The notes: generated by a model from the letters alone, not told the origin. Counted from the stretch's first letter, positions 22,505-34,428 are shown. The stretch is 64,000 nt of DNA from Stratiolaelaps scimitus (GCA_019614645.1 JABWDB010000011.1:7327501-7391500); one strand, 5' to 3'. Translations and numbers: made by a program.

Positions 22505-23831
22505 ACATTCTTGAAAACTCTGATCTGTGTACGTTATTCTCTGTACGTTTATCATATATGACTGGAGGATTTATATCCAGTGACAACTGTGGCAAATTGC
22601 GATCTGTAAAAATATCAAATTTTATAATATCCACCAAACAGGTGATTGCTATGGTGAGTGCGTAGTGAATATCAACAATCGCCGCAGCGTCCTTTTTCTC
22701 GGCTGATTCGAAATTACAAATAGCAATACACAACGAACCCAACTGTATATGTAATTTTTTCTGCTTCAATCACTCATGTCGGGCACAACTATACAGCGTC
22801 TAGATGCGATATTGAATGCCGAATGGACTGTTCGCGTCGGCCTGGAAAAATTTCAACGTTTTGTTTATGTGTAGCCTATCTCATTGCTTCAGCATCCGGT
22901 AACAGACGCAGTCGCTACACCCGGGGGGCCGTCTCTGATTCGTGTCTCCCTATCGCTGACTTGCGGCTCAACGCGGCGTACCCGGAAACACTCATTGGTA
23001 CGTGGGGCACTTTCAGAGATGATCGTTGATCCTTTGTTTTTTTTTTGTCAACGAACACACTCTGCGTTCAGTATACTAGTATTGCACAGTAGATTTTCAG
23101 AGATATTCGTTAATTAGTTGGCAAATACTACGTTTCTGAGGAGGACTCTCATTAAGGGCCGCACTCACTGGAGTACGAAAGCCTGACGAGCGAACGACGA
23201 GCCGAAATTTGCCGAGATCGATGCGTGGCGTGGCTATACCCGCGTCTGATTCAGACTACTCGACGTTTGTCTCGGGGTTCCCAAGATAAACGGGCGATCC
23301 GGCCCGACGTCTGCTTATGGTAAAGACCAGTAAGTAACTGTTGTTGTCAACTGGAGTGGAATGGCCCTTCTTAATGGATGTGCCGCTCCAAAATCCCCGG
23401 CTAGAGACTCCTAGAGACTCCTCCCCGCAGCTCTAGACGGATCTCCAGTAACGGCGGTCGTTTACGGCACTTTTCAGCGGATCGTAACTCCGCCGATGCT
23501 CGGCCACCGGCCGAATAGGCCAGCCACTTCCACGATGCTTCGTTGAGGCGTAAAGTTGTGAAACTGCGTCGACTAACGCAGGGCCGACGCATGCGATTCC
23601 CAATGTTGTACTGTGTTTTGTAGAGGTCGGAAAATATCCGATACGACCCCTGAATTACTGAAGAGTGAAGGCATCCAGAATGAGCAACGTAGCACACAGG
23701 ATAGGACACACGATGTTGCCGCTCGCCGCAAAATGAGTTTTGTTGTCCGGCCTCGCCGCCCATTCAACCAGGAATCGAAATTGACACGGTGGCCACCGCG
23801 TGTCAATAAGATATATGTATATATTATATAT
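22502..23831. other. Intergenic, nothing recognised
   Basis: A 120-codon minus frame (23401-23763) overlaps others. CTAGAGACTC is repeated twice in tandem at about 23401-23422. No gene is supported. Confidence 0.5.
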
Positions 23832-23873
23832 ACCGTGGACGTTAAATGTTGGGTGTGGATCAGCCCGGAAAAT
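23832..23873 (+). repeat. SINE B 3' fragment inside (TA)n
   Basis: ACCGTGGACGTTAAATGTT followed by a weakened stem-loop and ATCAGCCCGGAAAATG. TA-rich sequence lies on both sides (about 23810-23831 and 23876-23905). Confidence 0.75.
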
Positions 23874-23925
23874 GTATTTTATATATATATACATATATAT
23901 ATATAAAATAGATGTGAGTGATTCC

Positions 23926-24013
23926 ACCCGACAGGTCCTCATAGCAATACCTAAAGGTTAAGAGCTGAGGCCTGTCAGATAGGGGATCAGCTGAGGGTCA
24001 GCTCGAAAAACAG
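23926..24013 (+). mobile_element. Family C element, full length
   Basis: It starts at CCCGACAGGTCCTCATAG and runs through ACCTAAAGGTTAAGAGCTG, GGCCTGTCAGATAGGGGATC, the perfect stem-loop AGCTGAGGGTCAGCT and CGAAAAACAG. It matches the 88-bp copy at 42217-42304 with few differences. I could not identify a clean target duplication. The right flank is a (TA)n patch. Confidence 0.8.
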
Positions 24014-24762
24014 TCATATATATACAAAATAAAGCTAACTGGTCATCTGATTTGGCAATCTCTCTGTTTGTACCATGCCATAACTATTATATATATATAT
24101 GTATTTCCATATCCAAATTTGTGAACCCGGCGGGGTTGAAGAAGTGAATTCGGCTCGCAGTAACCGTAAATGATTCGAGTCTCCTGATGGCGAGAGTGGG
24201 TACCACCTTTTGCTTCGATTAACGCCCGTTGTCTTCTATCCGTAGACGAATGAGCTGTAGCTACGTGGCTCGTCTAATGATCGACTCGTCCATCCGAACG
24301 CTCGAGCTAATGACGTTTGCCTTTTCAACGTCATTAATGTTTCTCCTGCTGCTGGCTGCACCGCGAGGGGCGCTGACGAGCCGATCGATCGATTGTGCAT
24401 GAACACATCACGGTCTCTAGTGGGACTGGGGGTGGCCTACTGGTGGCCTAGGCAATGTCTGGGCTAGGTCTAGAAGGTTAGGTAGGGATCGATGACAGTC
24501 GAATACTGTGTGGGAGGCGAGCAGGACAACGCTTGCTCTGGGGTGGCTTTGTCCTTCTTATGGTTGAGAGTTGATGTTGGTGCACGGGGTGTGCACAAAT
24601 AATAATGATAAAAATAATAATTACTTTTTTCAAAACGGTGGAATGATTGAAACAGATGTGGAATAAACAAGTATATTGTAGATCGTCAAAGAAATCGCAC
24701 CTACAGCATCTAGCCGACTCCTTCAGTTGCTGTGTGAAATCGAGTGAGATCAGTTCATCAAC
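24014..24762. other. Intergenic; contains a perfect CRE-like hairpin
   Basis: TA patches lie at about 24016-24024 and 24088-24101. TAATGACGTT (24308-24317) and AACGTCATTA (24327-24336) are exact reverse complements with a 9-nt loop. No gene is seen. Confidence 0.55.
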
Positions 24763-24945
24763 ATCAAGCGTGCCAACCCCAGGGAAGAGATAGACTCTCA
24801 GCAGAGGATGGTGGTTTTAGCAGGCAGAGGCGTTTTGTAATCAACGTCAACTATCCTGCACTGGATCGGCCCAGTTTTATGGAGATTGTACTGCCTCTGG
24901 TGGTGTCCGTGCGTTTGAAGAAAATTTCCTCCACTCAAAAAAAAA
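24763..24945 (+). repeat. Family D dispersed repeat with A-rich end
   Basis: It begins near CAAGCGTGCCAACCCCAGGG, continues GAAGAGATAGACTCTCAGCA and GGATGGTGGTTTTAGCAGG, and ends GTGTCCGTGCGTTTGAAGAA then AATTTCCTCC and an A9 run at about 24937-24945. The reverse complement of the same sequence occurs at 51466-51700 and 46641-46830. The A run at this end suggests this is the sense orientation. Confidence 0.65.
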
Positions 24946-26028
24946 GTCAGACGCCGTGCCCCTCCAATAATGACTCGTCTCCACCGCTTTCTATAAGTGG
25001 AGCCGAGAGGCAACGGTGACATATCACAGCAGCATACTCTTCAGGGAATGAGCTTCTAATGACGATATAATCGCTGCAGCCATCCAGGGCGCTCAGATGA
25101 GAGAGATACGTCGATATGGGCCCGCCCAGGCCCTGTTTCCTAGAAACGAGTTCAGAAATCTTACGTGGAAACGGAGTGCGTGGAAACCTGCGCGAGATGA
25201 CAGCGTGCTTCTAACAATATTCACAATCATACACACACATACACAGATTGAATTTTGTCTACCCTACTATAACGGATTGTAACAAGCTTGACCTGATCTG
25301 TGTAGTATGTTTAAATAAGGACTACTTGTGAGAAATAGGCTATAGACCGCACCCTTCAAAACAGCCTCTAGCAGAGCGTTCGGCAGAAGGACTTTTTAAC
25401 TGCAAATGTGCAACGGTGGAGTTTGAACCTGTGAGACAGCTTTGAAACTGCAATGTCTTCAATGTTTCCCTCGGTCATCTCATGATTGAGGGCACGATAC
25501 TTCATGCTAGAATTTCGTATACGTTAAAGGTTTTTTAACCCACGACTGACCCCGTTGACTGGATTTTCATTCGAGCAGAAAAAAAAACACATTTGACCAG
25601 ATTCAACTACCCACGGTGGCTTCGACAGTGAAAGCGAAGAAGCACAACGGGCTGCCTCGGCCCTTCACCTCGACGGCGGAGCCTTCATTAGTCTGAACAC
25701 GATTTGAATATATATAGACGGTCGAGCATAATTCGACATAAGAGAATGTATATCATATCATATTTGAAAAATATATTAGATTTTATAGCTAACGACATCC
25801 AACTACCAGGACGTAGTTTTGGCTAACCTTTGCTAGTACGACACTTGGAGACACGCACGTGCATAGAATAATCTAGGGGACGATTTGTAAGTTGGAAAAC
25901 CTAACAGCTTGGTTGAAACAATGAAATATATATGTTAAATATTGTATAGCATGCATAATGTTTGCACAGGTTGACAGTTGTCTGTCGAAAACATATTCGT
26001 CACTGGCAACTTGCTTGATTCCCAATGC
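24946..26028. other. Intergenic with a SINE B remnant
   Basis: A decayed SINE B piece lies at 25378-25433 (minus). I see no gene. Confidence 0.5.
25378..25433 (-). repeat. SINE B remnant
   Basis: The minus strand reads a B-box-like CACAGGTTCAAACTCCACCG, then TTGCACATTTGCAGTTAAAA and a GTCCTTCTGCCGAAC body. The 3' end is missing. Confidence 0.55.
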
Positions 26029-26385
26029 TGTGGCGGCTTTTTCACAGAGCTGGCCCTCTTAGGAAGGACAACGGCAAAAATTACCACCGCCGCTTCCGCG
26101 GTATCCCGTGCGAAGCTAGCCTAGCTACAGAACTACGCCGCCCTCCAGGCAGTTTACCTCGTTTCCCCCATTGCCTTCGAAAGTCCACACGGCCACGGCC
26201 CCCTCACTGCTAATTTCCTCGAAGGAGCCAACCACAAGCTGATCCCCGCCATGAAGGACACGCGCACACGATCCCTCGTTATGCAGCGCTTCGCTGTTCA
26301 GAGAGGCAATGCCATCGCCCTCCCCCCCGGGATAACAATAACGGCCTCAGGAGGCCTGACACCCTGTCCTCAACCGCGTCTCTAA
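26029..26385 (+). pseudogene. Unidentified decayed reading frame
   Basis: One plus-strand frame is open for 118 codons from TGT at 26029 to TAA at 26383-26385, except for a single TAG at about codon 33. It encodes coherent stretches such as NFLEGANHKLIPAMKDTRTR and SLVMQRFAVQRGNAIAL, with amphipathic helix character and little low complexity. There is no plausible start codon at its head. It gives the impression of a relic of a transposon-borne or processed gene. I could not assign a family. It lies between plain intergenic sequence and a short TA patch, with no A-tail visible. Alternatively it is a chance frame in C-rich DNA. Confidence 0.35.
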
Positions 26386-28080
26386 GTATTGTATATATAT
26401 ATTAAGACGCGCCATCATAATTAGTATCCGACATACAATGAAACGATTACTAGCAAGCTTTGTAAAAATTCTAGCTCATTTATCTTATACATATATTCTA
26501 AAAATGACACCTTGCAACTTCCCACGCACTGCAGAGTGGAGTCAAGTAAGTGTTACAGTGCATTAGTGTTCGTGGCCGAGTTCGATCTCCACCTTCAGCC
26601 TGGAAAATTTCCATCTGGAAGATAGCTTTTATCAATACAGACATCTAACCATGAGTTCGCTGAGTTTCCCTACAATACAATAGCAGCGTTTATTCAAAGG
26701 GACTCGAACCCGCAACCTATGGCTTTTTGCGCCCATATACTCAGCCACGGTCCCAACCACCGTGCGGCCAATGTGAACAGCGGCCACATACCCTGCGGCA
26801 TGCAATTCTCAAGCAGGGCGTTAAGCATAACGCTCCAAACTTGCGCTTTCTCGACTTTGTTCTAGTATTTCAATAATTCATCATCTCTCGCTCTCTATCT
26901 CTCTCTCACTGTCTTTCTCACTTTTCATTAATTAGTGACAATGTCGCACAACTTATATATAAATCATTCCAGGGATTGTCATCCAGTGGCGGTGGAAGGC
27001 ATCGTAATCACACATGCCCTGCGGCCCTGAAACGTATAATGCGCGATATTCTATAGAATCAAGACTTGGCACGATGAAACCTCACCCAACTTCAGCACGA
27101 TAGAACTCATACGGGCTGGCGATTTTTTATTGTTTGCCTCGAACATTGCCTTATGCACTGAAGCGTATTCCATGAGTAGTACCACTAACCTGCTACTGTG
27201 CATGTGAAAACATATATCCTCGAGTTCATCGTGTCCATCGCGGCCTGGTTCATATGTGACCTAGCATGGCAGAACATCAGATACGCCAGACGTCCTCTCG
27301 AGTTGTACAAGACGCTCATTCACTTGTAGTACGCCCCAGTGCGGAGAATATCGAGGGCACTCGACTGTGTCGCTTGTACCATATGTATAAAAACGATACA
27401 ATAGCTTAGCAGTAAAGGACTGCTAGAGTGTAGGGTCCCTGTAAGCCTGTAGACATACGTACAAAGATCTACATACATCGGTGATCGATGGATGCTAAGC
27501 GTAAGTACCGGTAACGGGAGCCAGAACGAGTCGAGTGATGATCTTTCGTCGCACGATATCTTTCAACGTTGAACTGTCGAGAAACGCGGAGATTCCCTTG
27601 TACGTCGTCAAACAGACAGAACTGAATAGAGAGGAATCAGGGGCGAGCTACTGTTTGTTTCGTAGGTCTACATTAACCAGCTACGCCTACGCCACCTGCG
27701 GTGTGTTTCTTTCGGTGTTCCATGTGGGCACGAACCTGCCGATGTTAGAGAATCGTGCGAAATTCATTTTCATGACAGGCAACAGATGTTGCTCGCATGT
27801 CCCGTCTCGACGACCCTGTACGCAATTCGGCTAGCGGCGTTGAACTCGAACTCGACCAGGATGAAACTTGGAAAATATCGCAAGTCGTAGCAGATTCAGA
27901 TGCCCAACCCAATAGACCAGACAGCGTTATCGACACTTCTCGCCGTTAGGCATCTGTATCATGGAAACACTACGACGACAAGGAGGTGTCACTGGGAGAT
28001 AAAAAATCCCCACCTCCCTGAGGTCAGCTATCTGAGGATTTTATCCTGCAATCGTTTCTATCACTTCCTTTTACCCTATT
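26386..28080. other. Intergenic; tRNA-like patch near 26700
   Basis: On the minus strand 26695-26760 reads GTGGCTGAGTATATGGGC and, further on, GCGGGTTCGAGTCCC, i.e. A- and B-box-like motifs at tRNA spacing. The acceptor ends do not pair, so a SINE head (perhaps family A) is more likely than a tRNA gene. CT-rich sequence lies at about 26880-26925. No other feature is seen. Confidence 0.4.
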
Positions 28081-28150
28081 TTTTAATCGAGAACTCAAGC
28101 ATTGTAAAATTGCAGTTTCGGAAATAAACCGCAAATGTTATGTTATGTTA
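28081..28150 (+). repeat. SINE A 3' remnant
   Basis: CTCAAGCATTGTAAAATTGC and AGTTTCGGAAATAAACC match the family A 3' body with substitutions. TGTTATGTTATGTTATC follows in place of the usual CCTTTA tail. Confidence 0.6.
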
Positions 28151-28233
28151 TCACTGGCAGACAGACCTCGCTACTGCTGTGTATTGTGATCGCTTGAAGA
28201 ACCTATCACGCCGGTGGTTATTCTGTTATATAA

Positions 28234-28315
28234 GAAGAGGAAATTTTCTTCTAATGCACAGACTCCTCTAAAGACGTTCCAGTCTCAACGGAACCCGGAT
28301 CATGACTCACATTTA
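28234..28315 (-). repeat. Family D fragment
   Basis: AGAGGAAATTTTCTTCTAAT, GCACAGACTCCTC and weaker similarity to about 28315 match the reverse complement of the family D 3' end. Confidence 0.5.
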
Positions 28316-29219
28316 TCAGGGCGTTCTTCAACAGAGCTATGTGACGGCAGGGCAATGTTAAGCATATCCCAGCTAAACGGCAATTTCTCGAGATCAAACC
28401 GGCGATCGGTCCACAAATCGTACAGCTGCTCCTCGTCATTTCGGTGGCAACCGCGTAACAACGAGATGTGCCTCAGTCATCGAGCCCACTCAGCCGCTAA
28501 CCTGTTACGTCGGACATATCTATGCCATTGGCCTATTTACTCAAGATATAAGCAGCCATCTCGGGAACTGTATGTGACCTTGAGTATATCAATGCCGTTT
28601 TCTTACTGCCATTAAACGCTAAATCATCTATCTACATAATAAAAACGAGGCCACATTGAGTACTGAGTCGTCATCGGTATGGAGATAACGACAAATCCGA
28701 TAAATGGACGGATGCGGCATGTCTAGCGCATTTCGCTTTATCGCACCCCCCCCCCCTCGGCGTTGCATAGCCTTAAGTCAATCTGACGCTCAATTACAGC
28801 GCAGACACATAGTGATACGAATACCTTCCAAACTTAGTCCAACGTCACTGACCAATGCCAACCCTTCCTAATGCTTAGCCTCATGCAAAAGACACCGTCT
28901 AATCTTAATATCTTGATACCGTGCCCGCATCTGTATCTGTTCACCCACGTGGGTATATCAAATCATTTTAGTTCTCCAATTGTTGGAGCCTTGCCGCCTC
29001 CCTTCTGGCAAGATCGAGAAATCGTATTCGCATATATGTAGAGATAAATGGCTATGTCGTACATCGTGGTCCGGCCAAATGGAGGGACATACGCACATCG
29101 TCTGACCGCAGAGACGTCGAACCGACGCATGCGAAATTAGCTAAAAGCGAAGGGGGGCTTCAGACCCGTCCCGTACACGCAGGCAGGGACACGCACCGAG
29201 CGGTTCCTTCGACGCTTGG
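28316..29219. other. Intergenic, nothing recognised
   Basis: A C10 run lies at about 28747. A 133-codon plus frame (28214-28615) starts inside a repeat and has no domain. Confidence 0.5.
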
Positions 29220-29354
29220 AAGTGGCTCACTGTAAAAAGCTGGAGACTGCAGGCTCGACTTGTCCCGCGACCTGGTGAGGACATTTCATACGAAAAGCAC
29301 TTGAGCATTGTAAAAATTGCAGCTCCTTTAATAAACCAATAAACCTTTACCTTC
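29220..29354 (+). repeat. SINE A copy, near full length
   Basis: A degenerate B box (GCAGGCTCGACTTGTCCC), then the linker CGACCTGGTGAGGACAT, the body TTGAGCATTGTAAAAATTGC, AGCTCCTTTAATAAACC and the tail AATAAACCTTTACCTT. The order of parts is the same as in the other copies, which supports one family. Confidence 0.8.
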
Positions 29355-29599
29355 CAGCGACAACAAAAACAAAATAGTCACACTCGAATGTTTGCCTCTG
29401 TTCAAAGGCCGGGGCGGTACTCATCGGTGACTGATCTAGGCGATGAGTGACCACGCTTCATTTTACGAATGCGGCGAGCCTAGTTCAGCAGGCAACTTTT
29501 CGTCAACGCAGATCGGACACTACATCGAATGCTCGCCTCCGTGTAGCCAGCAGCATTCGTAACGGATTGGCCATAACCGTTATCTTCTAAAGGTAAGGC
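29355..29599. other. Intergenic, nothing recognised
   Basis: Short spacer between a SINE A copy and a SINE B copy. Confidence 0.5.
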
Positions 29600-29806
29600 C
29601 TAGCTGAAATGGTCCTGCTGGCGTGGTGGGTGGATTCTTGTACCTGCCTTGCAATCGGAGGAGGAGACACTCAGGTCCACACCCGGGTTCGGTCCTCGCC
29701 GTTGCCCTCATTTGCATTTCAACAGGGGCCAGTTTTATGCAGCAAGCTGCCGAAAGCAGCACCGTGGACGTTAATTGCTTAAGGCTGGAGTCAGCCCGGA
29801 ACATTT
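29600..29806 (+). repeat. SINE B copy, near full length
   Basis: Plus-strand copy: GGCGTGGTGGGTGGATTC and TGCAATCGGAGGAGGAGACA in the head, B box CCGGGTTCGGTCCTCGCCG, CATTTGCATTTCAACAGGGG in the body, ACCGTGGACGTTAATTGC, then the stem-loop GGCTGGAGTCAGCC (29783-29796; 5-bp stem, 4-nt loop) and CGGAACA. Frames across it are incidental. Confidence 0.8.
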
Positions 29807-31840
29807 ACTTCGATGAAATGAGCAAATTCGGTAATATGGGTAAAATTAAGCTGGTTCTCATTGCCTGTAGACCAGAATGCTGCTGATCTGAAATTCTAGC
29901 AAAATGTGAAGTCCACGACAAGGCTAGATTTCGGAGAAGGCTTCGCCGCGAGCTTGCTCATCCGAAGGCAAAAAGAGTTGGGCTAAATGCGCCTCAGCAC
30001 GTTGCAATTAGACGTGCTCATAAGCTAATCGGATTTGTCATCTTCTGTTTGAATAACGGAGAAACAACGTTGTGAGTAATGATCTGAATATTTTGCTAAC
30101 ACTCAGTGATTGTTGTGGTCACCCTGCAAGGTGCAATGCGCCGTCAGCCGCATTCGGGTGCTCCTTAGCAAACGAGCCCAAAGCGATTCAACGAGCAGGA
30201 TTCGAAGACAAGTGTCAACACCGTTCTGTCCCGTCTGTTCAAATCGGATCTGTAGACATCTTCTCAGTCGACTTGTCCCTGTCGCTTGCGCGGTTTGGCC
30301 ATAACACCATCAGCTGGTCTCCTTCCTAGACAGTCGAACTCACCCGTCCGCCGTGAGCTCTCCTGGCATATATATATATATATACATACAAACATATATC
30401 TATATATTATATAAAAATGCTACGTGCTTTTTATGCGGCGTCCTTCTTGCACGCTTCTCAGATCCATCATTTGATCAGTGGATGCACGCAGTGCACATTT
30501 GGCGTCCCACAAGGATCGGCCCTGGGGGGGGGCTGGGGTATCTGAGGGGAGGAGGGCTGTCGTATGTGAATGCTTCTCAGCTTGCCCAAGTATGTAGGTA
30601 TTAGATCAGTGTTGTCGTCGGACTCGTTGTAGTCAGACCAGCTCTCCACTCGTCGTGGGCCGGTGTTCGTAGCACGACGCCGTGCGTCGTCGTGTCTACT
30701 TTGCCCGTAACGAGACAAGGCCAGAAGTCTGGCTAGAAGTCCGCGGACGGAAATTGCAGCCTGGAGTCCCCCTCGCTCGGTCTCTCTGAGTGGCGCCTGC
30801 TGTTCTGGGGGGGTCTGGGACAGTCTGATCTGTGTTTCGGGCACGACCACACGAAAAACAACGTTATCCGCCGCTCCGGAACCGAACCATAACAATGTCA
30901 TATGATCGAAAAAGCGGCCAAGCTCCCACACCCCTTCTCGTCCGAGTCACTCACAGACACATACATACATATAGATAGATCGAGAGATAGATAAATAGAT
31001 GTGGTGTCCCTGCGGCCGCCGGTGTGATCGAGTTAGTTCCGACTCCGCGAGGCTGGTGGAACGATGGTGATCGAATGGGATCTGAGGGACACACGTTCCG
31101 TCCCATGGACCAGCACATACATCACCTGCCGGTACAAGGGTGGATTTCCGTTTCGGGGTAATCTGGCAACAAGAAGGGGTCACCCTCGATGGACAATATA
31201 AAATTGTTTGTTTCTCTCGCCTGTTCTATCTCTCTGGGGTGTATATATATATGTATATATATATATATATATTGATGTAGATGTATTGGCGTGGACGCTA
31301 CGAATGTCAAGAACTGCACTCAGAGTTACTGTGCGAATTCTACAGTATATGGTTTACATATTTTCAGCACTGCCAGAGCTAGTAAAAATTGCATATTCGC
31401 CGTCAAGTAGGCCATGCGGACATAGGCATAGACAAGGTTGTCGGAAAGGAAGCCGCGCCTCAAAGCTCGGCGGGAATTATGCGTGGGCGCGGTTTTAGAC
31501 CGATCACCAGCGATTCCTTCGAAGTTGCACTGTCCAACGTTAGGCGTATATTCAGCGGATGCCATATCGAGCATCGAGTTGACCTTTGAAAGAAATTGGG
31601 ACGTCGCCCGAAGAAAGTCACGCCAATGTACACGCTGCATCAGGAACGAACGACGCAGATTAAAACGAATTCATAATTATGATGGTAATGATGATGATCC
31701 TAGTGGCGTTGGGAGCGTTGACCGAATAGATGCTAATTAGCTTTTAAATTACGGATGTTACGTTCGCCATATGTAGAGTAGTGAAGTCACTCGTTCTGAT
31801 TCGTCGTCAGTAACCGCACTTAAAGGATGACGGATTTATT
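29807..31840. other. Intergenic with (TA)n tracts
   Basis: (TA)n-type tracts lie at about 30368-30384 and 31240-31272, and a G8 run near 30527. The longest frame, 154 codons on the minus strand (30467-30931), shows no domain I recognise. Confidence 0.45.
31240..31272. repeat. (TA)n microsatellite with ATG interruptions
   Basis: TATATATATATG followed by a second TA run. Tyr/Ile-repeat frames over it are artefacts. Confidence 0.85.
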
Positions 31841-31990
31841 TTGTTTGTTTATTGATAGGAGCTGCATTTTTTTTTCACCGCGTAAGTTTTCCTTTTATAT
31901 GTCCTCATCTGGTCGCGGGAAAACTCGGGCCTGCGGCCTGCAGCTATTTACGGTCAGAGACAAATTGGCCAGTTGTCCAATAGTGGCCAT
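31841..31990 (-). repeat. SINE A copy, near full length, decayed
   Basis: The plus strand reads GTTTGTTTATTGATAGGAGC, TGCATTTTTTTTTC, then TTATATGTCCTCATCTGGTC (reverse of the linker), CTCGGGCCTGCGGCCTGC and CGGTCAGAGAC. The order matches the reverse of family A. Confidence 0.65.
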
Positions 31991-32017
31991 TTGTCAGTGG
32001 TAAAGTAAAGTAAGCAA

Positions 32018-32080
32018 GTAAAGGTTTATTGGTTTATTAAACGAGCTGCAATTTCACAATGCTGAAGCTGTCTTATATTG
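32018..32080 (-). repeat. SINE A 3' fragment
   Basis: GTAAAGGTTTATTGGTTTAT, TAAACGAGCTGCAATTTC and GCTGAAGCTGTCTTAT on the plus strand are the reverse of the family A 3' body and tail. The head is absent. It lies 30 bp from another minus-strand copy. Confidence 0.8.
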
Positions 32081-32587
32081 CGACGAGATTTCATTTGACC
32101 GGCCGCAAATAACAGTGAACCGTCATTCCTCGAGCTGGCAATGCAATACAAAGTTTTGCTATGTATAACGGAAATTCTGCCCTCCACAACGCGTAAGTTA
32201 TGTATAGGTCGCGTTAGGTTAGGCAGAATGCGGTCACCATGGGGTTACGTTAGCAGGTCCACGTTTACGTTGAGTGTCAACTGCGATCGAGGTTTCTTTC
32301 GAAAATGTATATTATTATTATTGTGTATTTGTATGTTGACACTGCTCGTTTCACTATTCTCGCACAGGAGAATATGTTTGCCTGGCTATTTTACTCTATA
32401 TCGAATATTGATTATGGTTGTGCTCCGAAAGAGAAATATACAAGAATTAGAGAAGCAAGGTTACCAGAAAATTGTTACCTTCCTTATTGTATTGTGCAAT
32501 ATTAGACACGACACGCGAGGCACCGCCAGTGCCGACTGGAGTCGAGCTCCGCGTGGCCTGGCCGTTCCCAGTTCCCGCCGATACTCA

Positions 32588-32641
32588 AAAGTGCTTCCGA
32601 AACCCGTCACATAGGGGAGAGTCAGCTGGGGAAAGTGCTTC
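32588..32641 (+). mobile_element. Possible minimal family C fragment with 10-bp duplication
   Basis: AAAGTGCTTC occurs at 32588-32597 and 32632-32641. The 34 bp between them include GTCACATAGGGGA, identical to part of the family C copy at 7264-7308, then GAGTCAGCTGGGG, which resembles the C 3' end with an internal deletion. It could be a badly truncated C insertion or a coincidence. Confidence 0.35.
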
Positions 32642-34386
32642 AAGTTCTCCTCGAGTCACTCGCAGTGGCCAAGTGTAAGCGAAGAAGGCCCTCTCATATC
32701 ATTGTGCTAGCTCACAGCGGCAGAACACAGAACGAAAGGGGACGGGGTTAACCAACGCCAGCTGCAGACCCGCAAGTAAATTTGTTCAATATACATTTCA
32801 GGGTCATTCAATGAGCATTAACAGAACAACGCGGGCGATATCGTAGTGTGCACAGTATTACAGCGGGTATAATAGCTGGCCTCTTCGTCGCGCGCGTAAT
32901 GGCGGCTGCGGTGGCAGCGTTACAAAACGCAGATAGATGTGGAACCGTTTGAATTTGTCCAAATTGAGCCACCCGGACCACCGTCGACTGGACAGTTCCG
33001 CCATCGCTTGGCGAGTGACCAACGAACGATTGCGATGGTCTCGCGATTCATTAAGCAGATGTCAGTTGCAACGGCGCGCGGGACAACTTCTCAGTCGGGC
33101 GGATGGATTGACGGCGCTTGTGTATGTATGACAGAGCTGATCGGCGGAGCGACCGAGGGAGCAAGCGACCAGCAGGCAGACAGACATTCGAGCGCCGAGC
33201 CACGGCGAGTTCCTTTGTCCGCCCCACCCCAGCTTGCTAGCTGCCATAGGCCGGTTCGACCCCGCGGCCTTTAATCGAATTTCAACCCGTAATTGGATCT
33301 TTACGAACATTCACTCCGGGCAAGCCAGTTCGGCTGCTTTTCGGCGCGAGCAACAAAACATAAACCGAGCACACGGGGTTCGTCTAGAGCTCGGTGCACC
33401 GCCCGGCAATCCGCACAGCCCCTTGGCCCCCGGGGGCTATGGACGTCGGAGGGGACACCGCGCCGACTGCAGTACAGCCACCACAAGTGTGCACCAGGAA
33501 AAGCACAGCAGCAGAAACGCATGCCTAAAAGCCTGCCGTTCACCATGCTACCAATGGCTGTACGAGGCTCACGGATGTCAGGCCCCCTCCCCCCGGCAAC
33601 CCCCCGGCGACTGCAGACGTCGACGACTCTTGAGTCGAACGTCGCTACAATATGTGGAGGATCACAGAGGTCTCTCATTTGTTTCGTGTTATCGCGGCCC
33701 GAGCCGAACAACTGCTAGCTAAATAGGACACTCTATTGTGTACGGCTACTGCGCGTGCTCTCGCAGCGGCGGAGGAGGACGCAGAGGTCAGCGGTCTTTA
33801 CCGAGTTGCAGTGGGTTGGCGGATGCGACGCTGGCTACGCCCAGTCAGTGCTGGCCGCACGTAACCGATGTCGCTAAGTATTGTGGTCGCCGACGGCGGC
33901 AGCCGGTCTGTACGTCGTCAATTGAATACGGCCCTGTAGCGTCGAGGACGACGATGACCAGGCATTTAGGATGTATTGCATTTCGGCCTTTCATGAAACA
34001 CAGATACGGAAAGTTGAATTGTTACTGAGGGTGGACTCGGTAGCCCCGCCTGACGATCCCAGATCGCGCGTGTTGGTTTTTCTATTTAACTGACCTTCAC
34101 ATGTCCTTCCATTGCGGAAAGGCTACAGTTCCATTGCTGGTGGGCAGCAGGGACCTCCTATTCTCACGTCGGTCACGCTAATCTTACCTGGGCCTTCTCC
34201 AACGTGCCTGTGTGAGCTAAACGCGGGCGGTGGTAACGAGGTCCGAGCCAAACCGCGATTTCCAGAGATCGAACTGGCGATCGATCACGAATCGTGGTTT
34301 CCACGTAAATCAATTGTACTCAAAGAGATGTGAAATAGCCAGCTAAGCTTCTTCGTCTCACGAAGCAATGCTAAAAAAAGCAGTTG
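32642..34386. other. Intergenic, moderately GC-rich, no gene supported
   Basis: Three overlapping frames of 136-162 codons lie on both strands at 33234-33722. They are Arg/Pro/Ser-rich as expected from GC-rich DNA, and I recognise none of them. Confidence 0.4.
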
Positions 34387-34428
34387 TACCGTGGACGTTA
34401 AATGTTGGCTGAGAGTCAGCCTGGAAAC
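34387..34428 (+). repeat. SINE B 3' fragment with perfect stem-loop
   Basis: TACCGTGGACGTTAAATGTT, then GGCTGAGAGTCAGCC (34407-34421; a perfect 6-bp stem with GAG loop) and TGGAAACC. Only the 3' end of the family is present. Confidence 0.8.

Noticed and set aside
26695..26760. Possible tRNA gene on the minus strand
   Set aside because: A- and B-box-like motifs but no pairing acceptor stem; probably a SINE head.
30467..30931. 154-codon minus frame, briefly considered as a neuropeptide-like precursor
   Set aside because: No signal peptide at its start, no regular cleavage and amidation sites, no family recognised; a length expected by chance.
33234..33722. Three overlapping frames of 136-162 codons
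   Set aside because: They lie on both strands over the same GC-rich DNA and have Arg/Pro/Ser-rich chance composition.
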